A stretch of DNA of 64,000 bases from Runella sp. CRIBMP (GCF_009905605.1 NZ_JAAAKZ010000017.1:1-64000), one strand, 5' to 3'. Numbered from the stretch's first letter, positions 1 to 9,067 are shown. Numbers and translations: made by a program. The notes: generated by a model from the letters alone, not told the origin.

Positions 1-58
1 TTAAGCCCCGCTCCGCCGATGATACTGAGATAAAACTTGGAAAAGTAGGTAGCCGCCA
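1..58 (+). rRNA. rrf: 5S ribosomal RNA, 3' end only (partial)
   Basis: The first ~58 bases read like the 3' half of a bacterial 5S rRNA: a TTAAGCCCCG segment, then CGCCGATGATACTG, and a 3' strand ending GTAGGTAGCCGCCAC. A rho-independent terminator follows within 20 bases. The 5' part lies outside the window, so an rRNA operon on the plus strand must end here. The exact mature 3' end is approximate. Confidence 0.85.
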
Positions 59-72
59 CAATATTAAAAAAG

Positions 73-101
73 AAAGAGCTCGCTGAAAGGCGGGCTCTTT
101 T
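73..101 (+). terminator. rRNA operon terminator
   Basis: An 11-bp stem (73-83 with 90-100, one G-T pair) closes a TGAAAG loop and runs into T residues. It sits 15 bases after the 5S rRNA end and most likely ends the rrn transcript. Confidence 0.85.
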
Positions 102-131
102 GCGTTAATACAACCTGAATAAATAATTTAT

Positions 132-155
132 AAAAAAAGCCCAGTAAATGGGCTT
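132..155 (-). terminator. terminator of the DUF2795 gene
   Basis: A 7-bp stem AAGCCCA/TGGGCTT around GTAAA. Read on the minus strand it is followed by a U-run (the A-run at 132-138). It lies just beyond the stop codon at 166. Confidence 0.75.
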
Positions 156-165
156 CTTCTAATCA

Positions 166-393
166 TTAATATTCATCTTCGTTAAAGAAGAAATCGTCCT
201 TTGTAGGATAATCAGGCCATATTTCCTCAATACTTTCATAAGGTTGGCCATCATCTTCTAGTTCCTGCAGGTTTTCGACGACTTCCAGAGGAGCTCCCGT
301 GCGAATCGCAAAATCAATTAATTCGTCCTTTGTGGCGGGCCAAGGCGCATCCTCCAAATAAGAGGCTAATTCCAGTGTCCAATACATACTCAA
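166..393 (-). CDS. DUF2795 family small acidic protein
   Basis: A 75-residue, strongly acidic protein opening MYWTLELASYLEDAPWPATK and ending in a cluster of D/E and F residues. This matches the short DUF2795 proteins that are widespread in Bacteroidota. The family has a small helical fold and no assigned biochemical role. A purine-rich AAAGGAAT lies 5-12 bases before the ATG, and the next Met two codons later is an equally possible start. It is monocistronic, between the rrn terminator and nuoC, with its own terminator. Confidence 0.8.
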   Translation of the reverse strand: MSMYWTLELASYLEDAPWPATKDELIDFAIRTGAPLEVVENLQELEDDGQPYESIEEIWPDYPTKDDFFFNEDEY

Positions 394-527
394 TTCCTTT
401 TATTAGTTCTAAAATAAGGTTTAAAAACCAAGCAAACTTGCCAATCCAACGCTTTTTTTGTTGAATTTGTTGCGAAGGATAGCATTTTTTTTGGTTATGT
501 CAAGAAAAATTTTCAACTCATTGATTA

Positions 528-1025
528 TTAGTACTTTACTTTTATTCCATGGTATGAGTCTTGCTCTTCATAATCTTTTCGGAGGGGATGACCTTCCCAA
601 TCTTTTGGAAGTAGAATTCGACGCAAATCAGGATGATTTTCAAAGCTAATTCCGATTAAATCAAATGCCTCGCGTTCATGCCAATCAGCTGTTTTCCAAA
701 TACTAGATAAGCTGGAGATAGAAGGTGGTTGACCATCAATTTGCCTTGGAAGAATCACTTTCAAAGTTAGATTCCTTTGATAGGGAATTGAAGTCAAATG
801 GTAAATTACTTCCATTGAGCCTTTTTCTGGACCATTATCAATTCCCGTCAGGCAAGCCATAAAGTCAAAGTACAGTAACTCATCTTCATGTAAAAATTGA
901 CAAATGTCCAAAAGTAAATTTGCGGGAATCTGTATTATGGGTTGAGCAGTTTTTTCGTTTACAACCAGAATCGCATCTGTGTTAAATTTACTTTTTAATC
1001 TCTCTACTATATCATGTGTGGTCAT
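528..1025 (-). CDS. nuoC: NADH-quinone oxidoreductase subunit C
   Basis: A 165-residue peripheral-arm subunit of respiratory complex I (30 kDa type), which helps bridge the iron-sulfur N module to the quinone-binding region. The family signature is visible near residues 113-151: ADWHEREAFDLIGI, then HPDLRRILLP and GHPLRKDY. A longer reading from 1079 would overlap nuoB by 50 bases. The ATG at 1025 gives the normal length and lies 4 bases after the nuoB stop, indicating translational coupling. No other nuo gene follows. Confidence 0.9.
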   Translation of the reverse strand: MTTHDIVERLKSKFNTDAILVVNEKTAQPIIQIPANLLLDICQFLHEDELLYFDFMACLTGIDNGPEKGSMEVIYHLTSIPYQRNLTLKVILPRQIDGQPPSISSLSSIWKTADWHEREAFDLIGISFENHPDLRRILLPKDWEGHPLRKDYEEQDSYHGIKVKY

Positions 1026-1029
1026 GTGA

Positions 1030-1572
1030 TCAGGTGGTATGGTTTTCGGCCTCCAACTCCAAGAGTAGCGTGGGGGCAATTGGATGTTCCTGACGGATTT
1101 TTTCCTGCAATTTTAAAAAACCTCCAATTAATGCTTCTGGGCGCGGCGGGCATCCAGGCACGTAAACGTCTACTGGAATGATTCTATCTATTCCTTTTAC
1201 AACGTGGTAGCCATGTTCCCAGTAAGGACCTCCGCAATTTGAACAGCTCCCCATGGAGATTACGTAGCGCGGTTCTGGCATTTGTTCATATAAACGGCGA
1301 ATCCTATCTGCCATTTTGAAGGTAACGGTTCCAGCAACAATCATTACATCTGATTGACGAGGAGAAGGGCGGGGGAATATCCCAAATCTTTCAAGGTCAT
1401 AGTTTGAGGCGTAGGAAGCCATCATTTCAATGGCGCAGCAAGCTAAGCCAAATCCCATTGGCCACAGCGATGATAATCTTGACCAGTTGAGTAAATCCTC
1501 AACACTCGTAAGGATTATACCACCTTCACCCGTTTTTAATCTGTTTTCCTGAAAATCTATTGCTTGCGACAT
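1030..1572 (-). CDS. nuoB: NADH-quinone oxidoreductase subunit B
   Basis: The complex I subunit that carries the terminal [4Fe-4S] cluster N2, the last electron carrier before quinone. All four ligands are visible: the tandem C45-C46 in [11 protein letters not shown]110 in [11 protein letters not shown] and C141 in [11 protein letters not shown]. At 180 residues it is full length. It precedes nuoC directly, but nuoA, which usually comes first, is absent; the upstream gene is a KdsC-like phosphatase 12 bases away. Confidence 0.95.
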   Translation of the reverse strand: MSQAIDFQENRLKTGEGGIILTSVEDLLNWSRLSSLWPMGFGLACCAIEMMASYASNYDLERFGIFPRPSPRQSDVMIVAGTVTFKMADRIRRLYEQMPEPRYVISMGSCSNCGGPYWEHGYHVVKGIDRIIPVDVYVPGCPPRPEALIGGFLKLQEKIRQEHPIAPTLLLELEAENHTT

Positions 1573-1584
1573 GTGTGATAAACG

Positions 1585-2301
1585 CTAGATTGTTTGTGAT
1601 TCAAATTTTCCATCCGACAACGTAAAAAAAGAAGTTTCAATCAATTGCCGTTGGGAAAGGTATTGGTCATACTCTGGATAAAAACGTAGCCTATTGGTAA
1701 TCGTTTGATCATGTATTTGGGAAAGTCCCAGCAAGAGTTCACACCCTTCTCGAACCGCAAAAGCACCACCAGCCTGTCCAGTGATGTAGTCGACAAGGTT
1801 ATGGTCGATAACGTATTTTTGAAACAGAGGATTGCCACCGTGCCGAACCATGATGCGGATGCCGCACTGCTCGGCAATGGATAAATCCAAGGCATCGTCA
1901 AAAAAGAAGGCTATTTCTTCTGGTTTGAGATGATGGATTGCCATAAAATGTTCAAGAGCGGCAATTTTATGTTTGATACGAAAATAGCAGGAATCGTAGT
2001 GCTCTCTTTTGGCCAGCTGAAAAGACATGGTATTCCGCTCTCCCGAAATTACGGCAGTGTATGGCATCTTGGACTGAGACATCCACCAACCAAAACGAAG
2101 TAAGTTAATTCCCATTGAATCTACTTCACTGAAGTTGCTGGTTCCGTGTTCATTTTTTGTACCGTCGTTGAATACGCCGTCCCAGTCAAAAATAAAGGCT
2201 TTTATTTTTTTTGATTTTTCGGCAAAAAGCTCCGTAGGAATAATAAACTCCCCTCCCAATTTGGTGAAAATGGTAGAAGTATTTTGAATCGTATCGGTCA
2301 T
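1585..2301 (-). CDS. KdsC-like HAD phosphatase
   Basis: A 238-residue haloacid-dehalogenase superfamily protein. Motif I is FDWDG with the nucleophile D39 and acid D41, and a motif IV-like FFFDDALD lies near residue 142. The short cap and the C-terminal GAFAVREGCELLLGL resemble KdsC-type phosphatases, which remove phosphate from KDO-8-phosphate or related sugar acids. A ~30-residue N-terminal extension and a ~50-residue C-terminal tail make it longer than KdsC (~170), so the substrate is uncertain. It lies 12 bases upstream of nuoB and may share its transcript. Confidence 0.7.
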   Translation of the reverse strand: MTDTIQNTSTIFTKLGGEFIIPTELFAEKSKKIKAFIFDWDGVFNDGTKNEHGTSNFSEVDSMGINLLRFGWWMSQSKMPYTAVISGERNTMSFQLAKREHYDSCYFRIKHKIAALEHFMAIHHLKPEEIAFFFDDALDLSIAEQCGIRIMVRHGGNPLFQKYVIDHNLVDYITGQAGGAFAVREGCELLLGLSQIHDQTITNRLRFYPEYDQYLSQRQLIETSFFTLSDGKFESQTI

Positions 2302-2380
2302 TCCCTTTTTTATTGATTAGCGTAAAAATAGGGAAATCCTCTCAAGGAAGGTGAGAATAAAGAAAGATAATTGGGGGCTA

Positions 2381-2416
2381 ACTTAAAACGACTGCCCTAA
2401 AGCAGTCGTTTTAAGT
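2381..2416 (-). terminator. terminator of the DUF1800-DUF1501 operon
   Basis: A perfect 15-bp stem (2381-2395 with 2402-2416) with a CCTAAA loop, reaching into the DUF1501 stop codon. Its A/T-rich outer arms would supply the U-run on the minus strand. Confidence 0.75.
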
Positions 2417-3618
2417 TAGAAGAGTGGTAGTTTGTTGAATTTTTGAGTAAGAATCTTGGTAGAATCTGTGTGAAGCCAATCATCTAATAATGTTGCGTAT
2501 ATTTCTCGGAAATCAATGCTGTATTTTAAGTCTCCGTTATCTAAGTTTGTTAAATCAGGAGCTTCGTTTAAAATAGAGCGGGTACGTTTCGGCCCCCCGA
2601 TTAAAAATACATTATTGGCAGTTCCATGATCCGTACCGCTACTCGCATTTTGCTTTACTCGTCGGCCAAATTCACTGAATGTCAAAACCATAACATCATC
2701 AAGGCGGCTATTGGCTTTCATATCATTGACAAAAACATTTACCGCTTCAGCATATTGGCGAAGAAGGCGGTCTTGTTGGTCATTTTGGCGTATGTGGGTA
2801 TCAAAACCAGACAAAGAAACGTAATACACGCTTGTGCTTACGCCAGATGTAATAAGTTCAGCAATGGTATTAAGACTTTTCCCTAATTCAGTGGTGGGAT
2901 ACATCATTCGAGATTTATTGACTTTTGCTTTTGTATGAACATATTCGGCAGACGACACAGTTTCGGCCAGCGTTTTATAGAGATACGCAACATTGTCATG
3001 GTTATCTGCTGCAGGAATATCGGTCAATGTTTTGACAAACGTACTTTGCGTTTGTCGGTATAACTTCTCAGGGTTTTGCAACGATAATCCATTGACTTGC
3101 TGCCCTTTTAAAGCTAAACTTAATGTATCGTCAATTTCAAGAGCTTGGTGCGGGAGGCAGGATTGGCCAATGCATTGAGCATCCAAATAACGACCAATCC
3201 AACCGCTGGATAGATATTCTTCCGAACTGCTTCCCGTTTGCCAAATATCCATTGAGCGAAAATGAGAGCGGTCAGGATTGGGATAGCCTACATTATTGAT
3301 GACAGAAACCAGTCCATTGTCATATAATTCTTTGATTTTTTCGAGTGCTGGATTAAAAGCAATTTCATCGTTGAGTCGCAGCACATTGTTTTGATTGATG
3401 GCGATGGAGGGGCGCTCTCGGTAGTAAATATCATTCCGAAACGGAACTACCGTATTAAGGCCGTCATTGCCGCCAGAGAGTTGAATAACCACCAGAATTT
3501 TATCGTTGAGCGGTTTTTGTCCAAAGTGTTTTTGCTCATACGCTTTTAAAAACTGAGGAATTAAAAGCGAACCAGCAGTTGTAAAAGCCGTTTTTTTGAG
3601 AAATGTGCGACGTTTCAT
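2416..3618 (-). CDS. DUF1501 family exported protein
   Basis: A 400-residue protein with a twin-arginine-like leader (MKRRTFLKKTA, then a hydrophobic stretch), suggesting folded export by Tat. DUF1501 hallmarks are GGNDGLNTVVPF near residue 50, FSEFGRRV near 315 and GTDHGTANNVFLIGG near 328; the family has an alkaline phosphatase/sulfatase-like fold of unknown substrate. It lies 28 bases downstream of a DUF1800 gene, the standard partner in Bacteroidota and Planctomycetes, and both share one terminator. Confidence 0.9.
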   Translation of the reverse strand: MKRRTFLKKTAFTTAGSLLIPQFLKAYEQKHFGQKPLNDKILVVIQLSGGNDGLNTVVPFRNDIYYRERPSIAINQNNVLRLNDEIAFNPALEKIKELYDNGLVSVINNVGYPNPDRSHFRSMDIWQTGSSSEEYLSSGWIGRYLDAQCIGQSCLPHQALEIDDTLSLALKGQQVNGLSLQNPEKLYRQTQSTFVKTLTDIPAADNHDNVAYLYKTLAETVSSAEYVHTKAKVNKSRMMYPTTELGKSLNTIAELITSGVSTSVYYVSLSGFDTHIRQNDQQDRLLRQYAEAVNVFVNDMKANSRLDDVMVLTFSEFGRRVKQNASSGTDHGTANNVFLIGGPKRTRSILNEAPDLTNLDNGDLKYSIDFREIYATLLDDWLHTDSTKILTQKFNKLPLF

Positions 3619-3646
3619 TATTGAAATACTATTTATGAAAAACGGG

Positions 3647-5083
3647 TTAGCAAACTTGATATTCGAGTGTACTCATTAAAGAAATGCAAAGTTGTTTTAC
3701 CGTCTCTGTGCGTTCGGGTGCCGAAACCTTATTTTCAATGCGTTTTATGGTTGCATCATTAATTGGTACCTGTAACAAATAAGATGCCAAGGTTTTGCAA
3801 AGAACAGAGTCAGGAATTGATTCGAACGAATGGGCAAAATCCTGCCAGTTTATATTGATTTCAAACTTATTCTTGCGGACTAATTTTTCCTCATTGACAT
3901 CTCCACTTTCTTTTACGCTGATATTTATGGTTTCGTTGCGAAAGAGTACACTAGGGAGTTGCAACCGCGAAAGTAAACTGGAACTATCAATCCAAGCTTT
4001 TCCGCCAGGCCAACCAGCTACATTGGGGGGATTAAAAAGAACTTGGCCTAATATTTTTTGGGTGTATAATACGGGCGTCTTATCCACAAAATTGAGGTTG
4101 AAAGTTCGTTGTAAACCAGACAGATATTCTACAGGAGATTTAATTTGTGCACCGATGTTTATTGAATGGTAAAACCAGTCAGAAGTAAAAACGTATTGCA
4201 TTAAGTCGGCAATGTCGTACTGGCTATGATAAAAACGTTTTGCCATTGCCGTGACGTGAGCATCGTCTACTTTTTCATTGACAAATGCGCGATAAATTTT
4301 AGTCGAAATGTGTAGAGCTGTTTTAGGATTTGCGAGGAGCATTTCGATTACGTCTTCTCCTATGTAATTCCCAGATTTGCCAAAGATGGTTTTGAGGCCA
4401 TCGTCATGAAAGTTTTCTCTAAAAACGAATTCACCGTTGATGTTAAAGCCCCATCCTGTAAAAGCCCGCGCTGCTTCTTTAATATCCTGTTCGGTGTATT
4501 GCCCTCGCCCTAGCGTAAATAGTTCCATCACTTCTCGGGCAAAATTTTCATTAGGGCTATGCTTTCTGTTTTGCTGATTGTTTAAAAACTGCAGCATTGC
4601 TGCGTCTTTTGAAACAGCCATCAACAAGTCTCCGAATTTGCCAAGTGCATGGGTGCGTAAGGTGTTATTTTGTTGTTGAATGAAGCTAACTGCTCTGCTG
4701 CGGCAGGCGAAATGGTTGTGCCAAAAAAGAGCCATTTTCTCTCGAAATGCATAAGCTCCATTTCCCATTTGAGCGACCCACGCATCATTGAGACTGCTAA
4801 TGCTTTCACGGCGTTCTTGGGCCATGAGTTTAAGCTTGTCGCGGAGGTCTTCACGGGAGCCTCCTGCATTTTGTTTAACAGCCTGCCGCATATTTTTTAA
4901 ATCCTGAGCAGGAGCATTGGAGACCTGTGTCAACAGTTTTATGTTGCTGCTATCTCTAAATAAACTTTTAACAAGTTGAAGTCTTGACATTGATATCGCT
5001 TTTTTTACTTCACTTGGTGAAGCTCCGAAGCCAGCTCTCCAAAATAGGTGTTGAATAGTGCGTTGGTGTTGGATAGCGTCCAT
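3647..5083 (-). CDS. DUF1800 family protein
   Basis: A 478-residue all-helical protein matching DUF1800: HNHFACR near residue 124, NENFAREVMELFTLG near 178, AARAFTGWGF near 203 and NPPNVAGWPGGKAWIDS near 353. No function is established. It nearly always precedes a DUF1501 gene, as here. No cleavable signal peptide is evident at the ATG, so it may be cytoplasmic or use a non-classical route. Confidence 0.9.
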   Translation of the reverse strand: MDAIQHQRTIQHLFWRAGFGASPSEVKKAISMSRLQLVKSLFRDSSNIKLLTQVSNAPAQDLKNMRQAVKQNAGGSREDLRDKLKLMAQERRESISSLNDAWVAQMGNGAYAFREKMALFWHNHFACRSRAVSFIQQQNNTLRTHALGKFGDLLMAVSKDAAMLQFLNNQQNRKHSPNENFAREVMELFTLGRGQYTEQDIKEAARAFTGWGFNINGEFVFRENFHDDGLKTIFGKSGNYIGEDVIEMLLANPKTALHISTKIYRAFVNEKVDDAHVTAMAKRFYHSQYDIADLMQYVFTSDWFYHSINIGAQIKSPVEYLSGLQRTFNLNFVDKTPVLYTQKILGQVLFNPPNVAGWPGGKAWIDSSSLLSRLQLPSVLFRNETINISVKESGDVNEEKLVRKNKFEININWQDFAHSFESIPDSVLCKTLASYLLQVPINDATIKRIENKVSAPERTETVKQLCISLMSTLEYQVC

Positions 5084-5171
5084 GCAGATGAATGGTGTTG
5101 AGCGTTTGCGTAAGTTTTCAGGCAGCTTTAAAGCTTAGATGGACGGTGAGGAGCAAAAGTTTAATGAAGGG

Positions 5172-5214
5172 CAAAAAAATACCCCTACCGAGTATTGCAT
5201 CGGCAGGGGTATTT
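5172..5214 (-). terminator. terminator after the sodium:solute symporter
   Basis: A GC-rich stem (ACCCCTACCGA with TCGGCAGGGGT, one mismatch), extended by AAT/ATT, in the gap between the symporter stop and the DUF1800 start. A/T tracts on both sides allow termination in either direction. Confidence 0.75.
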
Positions 5215-5233
5215 TAAAAAAAAGTAAGATTAA

Positions 5234-6847
5234 TTACCAGAATACGGTATAAAGTATTGCGATAATTGCACAAATAACTGCGGTGCCGATGGCAAAGGTT
5301 CCTTTGATTTTGAACATGGAGGAATCAATTGCTAAACCTTTACTGCTAGGCTGCCAAAGTCCTAGTACAACCATTACTGCCACGCAGATTAGGAATACGA
5401 TTCCCATTCTGTCTAAGAACGGAACCAAGGTCCAGTCAGTACCAGGTAGCCAGTTGTTGTGCATCGAGAAGGCAATAAGAAAGCCACCGACAATTGCAAA
5501 GAGGGCTCCCGCAGAATTGGTTTTTTTCCAGAAAAAGCCCAGAATAAAAGCGGCAAATACACCTGGAGAAACAAGCCCTGTCATTTCCTGAATAAACTGG
5601 AAACCTCCCTTTTTGTCAATGCCCATGTAAGGAGAAATAATAATTGCTAAAATCATGGCAACAACAATCGTTACCCGTCCAATCCAAACAAGTTTCTTTT
5701 CATCAGCATCTTGGCCGATGTATTTTTTATAAATATCAAGGGTAAAAATGGTTGAAATACTGTTTGCTTTTCCTGCCAAAGAAGCTACAATTGCCGCCGT
5801 TAAGGCCGCAAAAGAAAGACCTTTAAGTCCAACTGGCAGCAAATTTAGTAATACTGGATAGGCACGGTCCTGATTGAGTTCGCCACCTTCAAGCATTTCC
5901 ATTTGAAACAAGCCTTTTTGATATAAGGTATAAGCGGCAATTCCTGGTAGTACCACAATGACAGGCATTAAAAGTTTTAAAAACGCGGCAAAAAGAATTC
6001 CTTCACGTGCTGTTTTGAGATCAGCACCGAGCGCACGTTGCGTGATATATTGATTGCAACCCCAGTAATTCAGGTTGACAATCCACATTCCTCCAATGAG
6101 TACCGTCAAACCAGGCAACGCCATGTAGTGCGGGTTGCCTTCTTGGAAAATCATATGGAAGTGATCTTCCGACTTCTCAAGCATGGTACCGAAAGCACTG
6201 GTAATTCCCTCTACGCCAAACTCTTGAGAAACCAAATCCATGGCTAGGTAGGTGGTTGCTAATCCCCCCAAAATGAGGAAAAATACCTGAATAACGTCGG
6301 TATATCCAATTACTTTCATTCCACCTACCGTAATGATAACGGCAAAAATGGCCAGTCCAATCATACATACCGTAAAATCAATTCCCGAAATGGTAGAAAC
6401 TGCAAGCGCCCCTAAAAACAGGATAGAGGTTAAATTAACTAAAACGTACAAAAACAGCCAAAAAATGGCCATAATTAAGCTAACGGTTGTATTATAACGT
6501 TGATTCAGGAATTGTGGCATCGTAAAAATACGATTCTTCAAATAGATAGGCATAAAGAAAATACCCACCACTAACAGTGTGGCGGCAGCCATCCATTCAT
6601 AGGTTGCAATGGCCAATCCCATTGAAAAACCATTGCCCGACATCCCAATGAATTGTTCAGCCGAGATATTAGAGGCAATTAAGGATGCGCCGATTGCCCA
6701 CCAGGTAAGCGAGCCTTCAGCCAGAAAGAAATCAGTTGTACTAGCTTCTTTGGTTTTTTTTCGTTGATAAATCCAATAGCCGTAGCCAGCGACCACTATG
6801 AAGTAAAAAAGAAATACTAGATAGTCTAAGGTTTGAAGTTTTTGCAT
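5234..6847 (-). CDS. sodium:solute symporter (SSS/SGLT family)
   Basis: A 537-residue inner-membrane transporter with roughly 14 hydrophobic segments and the SSS pattern: GYWIYQRKK after helix 1, then TDFFLAEGSLTWWAIGASLIASNISAEQFIG near residues 39-70. It resembles the sodium/sugar (vSGLT-like) branch, but the substrate cannot be set from sequence alone. It is transcribed alone, with a strong terminator downstream and purU about 95 bases upstream. Confidence 0.85.
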   Translation of the reverse strand: MQKLQTLDYLVFLFYFIVVAGYGYWIYQRKKTKEASTTDFFLAEGSLTWWAIGASLIASNISAEQFIGMSGNGFSMGLAIATYEWMAAATLLVVGIFFMPIYLKNRIFTMPQFLNQRYNTTVSLIMAIFWLFLYVLVNLTSILFLGALAVSTISGIDFTVCMIGLAIFAVIITVGGMKVIGYTDVIQVFFLILGGLATTYLAMDLVSQEFGVEGITSAFGTMLEKSEDHFHMIFQEGNPHYMALPGLTVLIGGMWIVNLNYWGCNQYITQRALGADLKTAREGILFAAFLKLLMPVIVVLPGIAAYTLYQKGLFQMEMLEGGELNQDRAYPVLLNLLPVGLKGLSFAALTAAIVASLAGKANSISTIFTLDIYKKYIGQDADEKKLVWIGRVTIVVAMILAIIISPYMGIDKKGGFQFIQEMTGLVSPGVFAAFILGFFWKKTNSAGALFAIVGGFLIAFSMHNNWLPGTDWTLVPFLDRMGIVFLICVAVMVVLGLWQPSSKGLAIDSSMFKIKGTFAIGTAVICAIIAILYTVFW

Positions 6848-6942
6848 GTCTTCCAGAAAGGTTAGTATGAGGGTTAAAAAACGGGGTGCAAGATACTTAA
6901 ATGTGTATAAAAAAATAGGAAAAATACCATTTTAGTAATAAT

Positions 6943-7770
6943 CTACAATATAACGGTACGATTGCCGTGGATAAAGACGCGGTCATTGAATACCAACTTT
7001 AAGGCTTTAGACAGTACAGATTTTTCGGTATCTTTTCCCAAAGTAGCCATATCTAGCGCCGATAGGCGGTGATCTACTTCCTTTACATCCTGTGCAATAA
7101 TCGGTCCCTCGTCAAGGTTATCATTGACAAAATGGGCCGTTGCTCCAATGATTTTGACGCCTCGTTCATATGCTTGACGATAAGGGTTGGCTCCAATAAA
7201 AGCGGGAAGAAAGGAATGATGAATATTTACAATTCGATGGGGGTAGTGTTGTACAAAATCTGTGGTCAGAATGCGCATATATTTAGCTAAAACTAGATAC
7301 TCAGGTTTGTAAATATCAAGGGTTCTTAGAATCGCCTCTTCATGTTCGTTACGCGTTTTGTGTTCGTGAGAAATGAAATGAAAAGGAATGCCAAATTTGC
7401 TGACCAAAGGTTGTAAAGTATTGTAATTGCTTATCACAGCTTGGATTGTGGCATCCAGTTCGTCAAAAGCATACCTTATGAGCAATTCGCCCAAACAGTC
7501 ATGCTCTTTTGTTACAAACACCACAATGTCTTTCTTTTTTTTGGGATTGAGACGTAAGTTAATGCCAGTAGGTAGTGTACTGTACAGGTCGTTAATTATT
7601 TTTTCAGGATCACCTTCGCCTTCAAATTCGGTTCTCATAAAAAACTGTTTGGAAGGACTTACGTATTCATCCTGACTGATAATATTTTGGTTATGATTAT
7701 ACAGTACATGGGTTACGTTATAAATAAGCCCTTTATTATCAGGACCGTTCATAAGTAGAATATGCTTCAT
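6943..7770 (-). CDS. purU: formyltetrahydrofolate deformylase
   Basis: Hydrolyses 10-formyl-THF to formate and THF, balancing one-carbon pools and feeding formate to purine synthesis. Residues 1-75 form an ACT-type regulatory domain (LMNGPDNKGLIYNVTHVL). Residues 80-275 are a formyltransferase-fold hydrolase with N182 and H184 in IVNIHHSFLPAF and D220 in NDNLDEGPIIAQDV, the triad positions shared with PurN. At 275 residues the length is typical. No purine gene is adjacent. Confidence 0.92.
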   Translation of the reverse strand: MKHILLMNGPDNKGLIYNVTHVLYNHNQNIISQDEYVSPSKQFFMRTEFEGEGDPEKIINDLYSTLPTGINLRLNPKKKKDIVVFVTKEHDCLGELLIRYAFDELDATIQAVISNYNTLQPLVSKFGIPFHFISHEHKTRNEHEEAILRTLDIYKPEYLVLAKYMRILTTDFVQHYPHRIVNIHHSFLPAFIGANPYRQAYERGVKIIGATAHFVNDNLDEGPIIAQDVKEVDHRLSALDMATLGKDTEKSVLSKALKLVFNDRVFIHGNRTVIL

Positions 7771-7791
7771 ATTTCAATAGTTTTGTATACG

Positions 7792-7827
7792 TAAAAAGCG
7801 GTTTATATTGCTATATAACCGCTTTTC
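7792..7827 (-). terminator. terminator after the DUF6089 gene
   Basis: AAAAAGCGGTT pairs with AACCGCTTTT around an A/T loop, with T/A tracts on both flanks. It lies between the DUF6089 stop and the purU start on the minus strand. Confidence 0.7.
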
Positions 7828-7856
7828 TGAAAAATCTAAAATAGTATTTTATGTTC

Positions 7857-8714
7857 CTAATAGTAACATCTTAGCTTTCGGCGCTCGGCGCGTCGGGCTT
7901 GGGTACCGAGTAAATACTCAGCCCTAAACGATAAAAATCCGTAAGAGTCTTTTACTTTAGGATTTCCTCGTTGATTTCCAGGCTCATTTTGTGGAGAATA
8001 CCCAGACGGCAGATTGGTTAATTCGGGTCTCCTATCCGACAAAGCCAGTGCTAGTTCAGACATTCCTCCTGGATTAGGATAATTTGTACTGACGTCATCC
8101 AAATAATCTGAATTTGCAAAATTATCACTAAGCTCAACGGCAAAATTCCAACGGTCGTCGTGTTTCCAAGAAACTCCCACCCCAATCACAGCAATACGCA
8201 CGTTACGTTTGTAAGCTACTCCTTCAGTCATTAGCGGCGGTAAACTATGCCAATTGCCCTGATAATTTGCTTTAGGATTAATTCTTGTCATGCCTATCCC
8301 CCCCAATAAATAAGGTTTTAATAGGCGTTCGTCGTTATAACGGAATGCGTCAATTTGCAATCCTATATATCCAGCCGGGTTATCAGAACGAAAGGAAAGA
8401 TTATTGTACCAAATTGGGCCACCCGCCTGTTTTCCCGAAATACGATATATATCCACTTCTCCCCGTAAAGCAATGCGCTCGGCTAGTCTATAACTCACCC
8501 CCAGTGCTAAATGAGGCTGGATAAACCTCAAATCAGTTTTGGCACGCATGTCTCCCATATAATAAGATATGCCGCCTCCCGCAAAAACTTTAATTACGCC
8601 AAACGCTGGAACATTCCGGCGAACAGGGCTAGAACGCCTCGATTGAGCACTGGCGTCTGCACAGAAGAAAATAGCTAAGAGGGTGAAAGCCACTCTAATA
8701 CATACATTTGTCAT
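7857..8714 (-). CDS. DUF6089-like outer-membrane protein
   Basis: A 285-residue protein with a signal peptide cleaved after ADASAQ. The rest alternates aromatic and glycine residues as in an 8- to 10-stranded beta-barrel. The GGISYYMGDMRAK start and an ELSDNFANSDYLDDVSTNY segment near residue 200 match the DUF6089 family found in Bacteroidota, of unknown function. The last ~25 residues are Arg-rich (TQARRAERRKLRCYY), which is unusual for a barrel end. Confidence 0.7.
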   Translation of the reverse strand: MTNVCIRVAFTLLAIFFCADASAQSRRSSPVRRNVPAFGVIKVFAGGGISYYMGDMRAKTDLRFIQPHLALGVSYRLAERIALRGEVDIYRISGKQAGGPIWYNNLSFRSDNPAGYIGLQIDAFRYNDERLLKPYLLGGIGMTRINPKANYQGNWHSLPPLMTEGVAYKRNVRIAVIGVGVSWKHDDRWNFAVELSDNFANSDYLDDVSTNYPNPGGMSELALALSDRRPELTNLPSGYSPQNEPGNQRGNPKVKDSYGFLSFRAEYLLGTQARRAERRKLRCYY

Positions 8715-8852
8715 AGTTTACGGGTTGTTCCTCGTATAGCCTACTAACGAAAACTGTGCCAACAGTTATACATTGAACAATTGAATTGTTAAGGTATAAA
8801 GCTGCCAAAAATAAAGGATTAAAATTATCTTCTGAAATTTTTAAAGTATAGC

Positions 8853-8883
8853 TTGCTTTTCAAGAATAAAATTCAGACCTTTG
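8853..8883 (+). promoter_or_regulatory. promoter P1, in front of a candidate small RNA
   Basis: A TTG at 8853-8855, exactly 20 bases, then GACCTTTG at 8876-8883. This fits the Bacteroidota -33/-7 layout, with the first T of TAnnTTTG replaced by G. Spacing and flanks (CAGAC-TTTGC) are nearly the same as in the promoter at 9068-9098. Transcription should begin near 8890. Confidence 0.6.
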
Positions 8884-8889
8884 CGAGCC

Positions 8890-9036
8890 TTTAAAAAAGA
8901 CACTTTTAAAGTTTCAATCGACATAGATTGGATGAAGGTCCGAAAGGAAACCACATCTGGATTCATAACTTAGGCTAAGTAGCAATTACTTTTCCACAGT
9001 AAAATGAGGTCAGATGTTTATCATCTGACCTTTTTT
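8890..9036 (+). ncRNA. candidate structured RNA or leader ahead of rplC
   Basis: The 432 bases between 8715 and 9146 contain no convincing protein gene. Instead a promoter (8853-8883) leads into ~145 bases ending in a strong terminator. Visible structure: GGTCC-GAAA-GG-AA-ACC (8937-8952), a tetraloop hairpin with an AA bulge; ACTTA/TAAGT (8968-8980), which shares bases with and so excludes AAGTA/TACTT (8977-8991); and ACATCTG at 8953-8959, complementary to CAGATGT in the 5' arm of the terminator. It could be a stand-alone sRNA or an attenuator whose antiterminator competes with the terminator. I do not recognise the RNA family. Confidence 0.55.
9007..9036 (+). terminator. terminator of the candidate RNA
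   Basis: A perfect 10-bp stem, AGGTCAGATG with CATCTGACCT, loop TTTAT, then six Ts. It lies between two promoters, ahead of rplC. Confidence 0.85.
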
Positions 9037-9067
9037 GTTGAAGTGAAAAATAAAAAAAGTAAAATAG

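Noticed and set aside
458-649. A 63-residue plus-strand reading frame
   Set aside because: It overlaps the nuoC 3' end in antisense, has no ribosome-binding site, and reads as a hydrophobic shadow.
3795-4172. A 125-residue plus-strand frame opposite the DUF1800 gene
   Set aside because: Antisense to a clear protein family, no start signals, no family features.
8890-9036. The pre-rplC RNA as SRP RNA, preQ1 riboswitch or tRNA
   Set aside because: It lacks the SRP GGAAGCAGC-type loop, the preQ1 pseudoknot pattern and a tRNA cloverleaf, so no family name is assigned.
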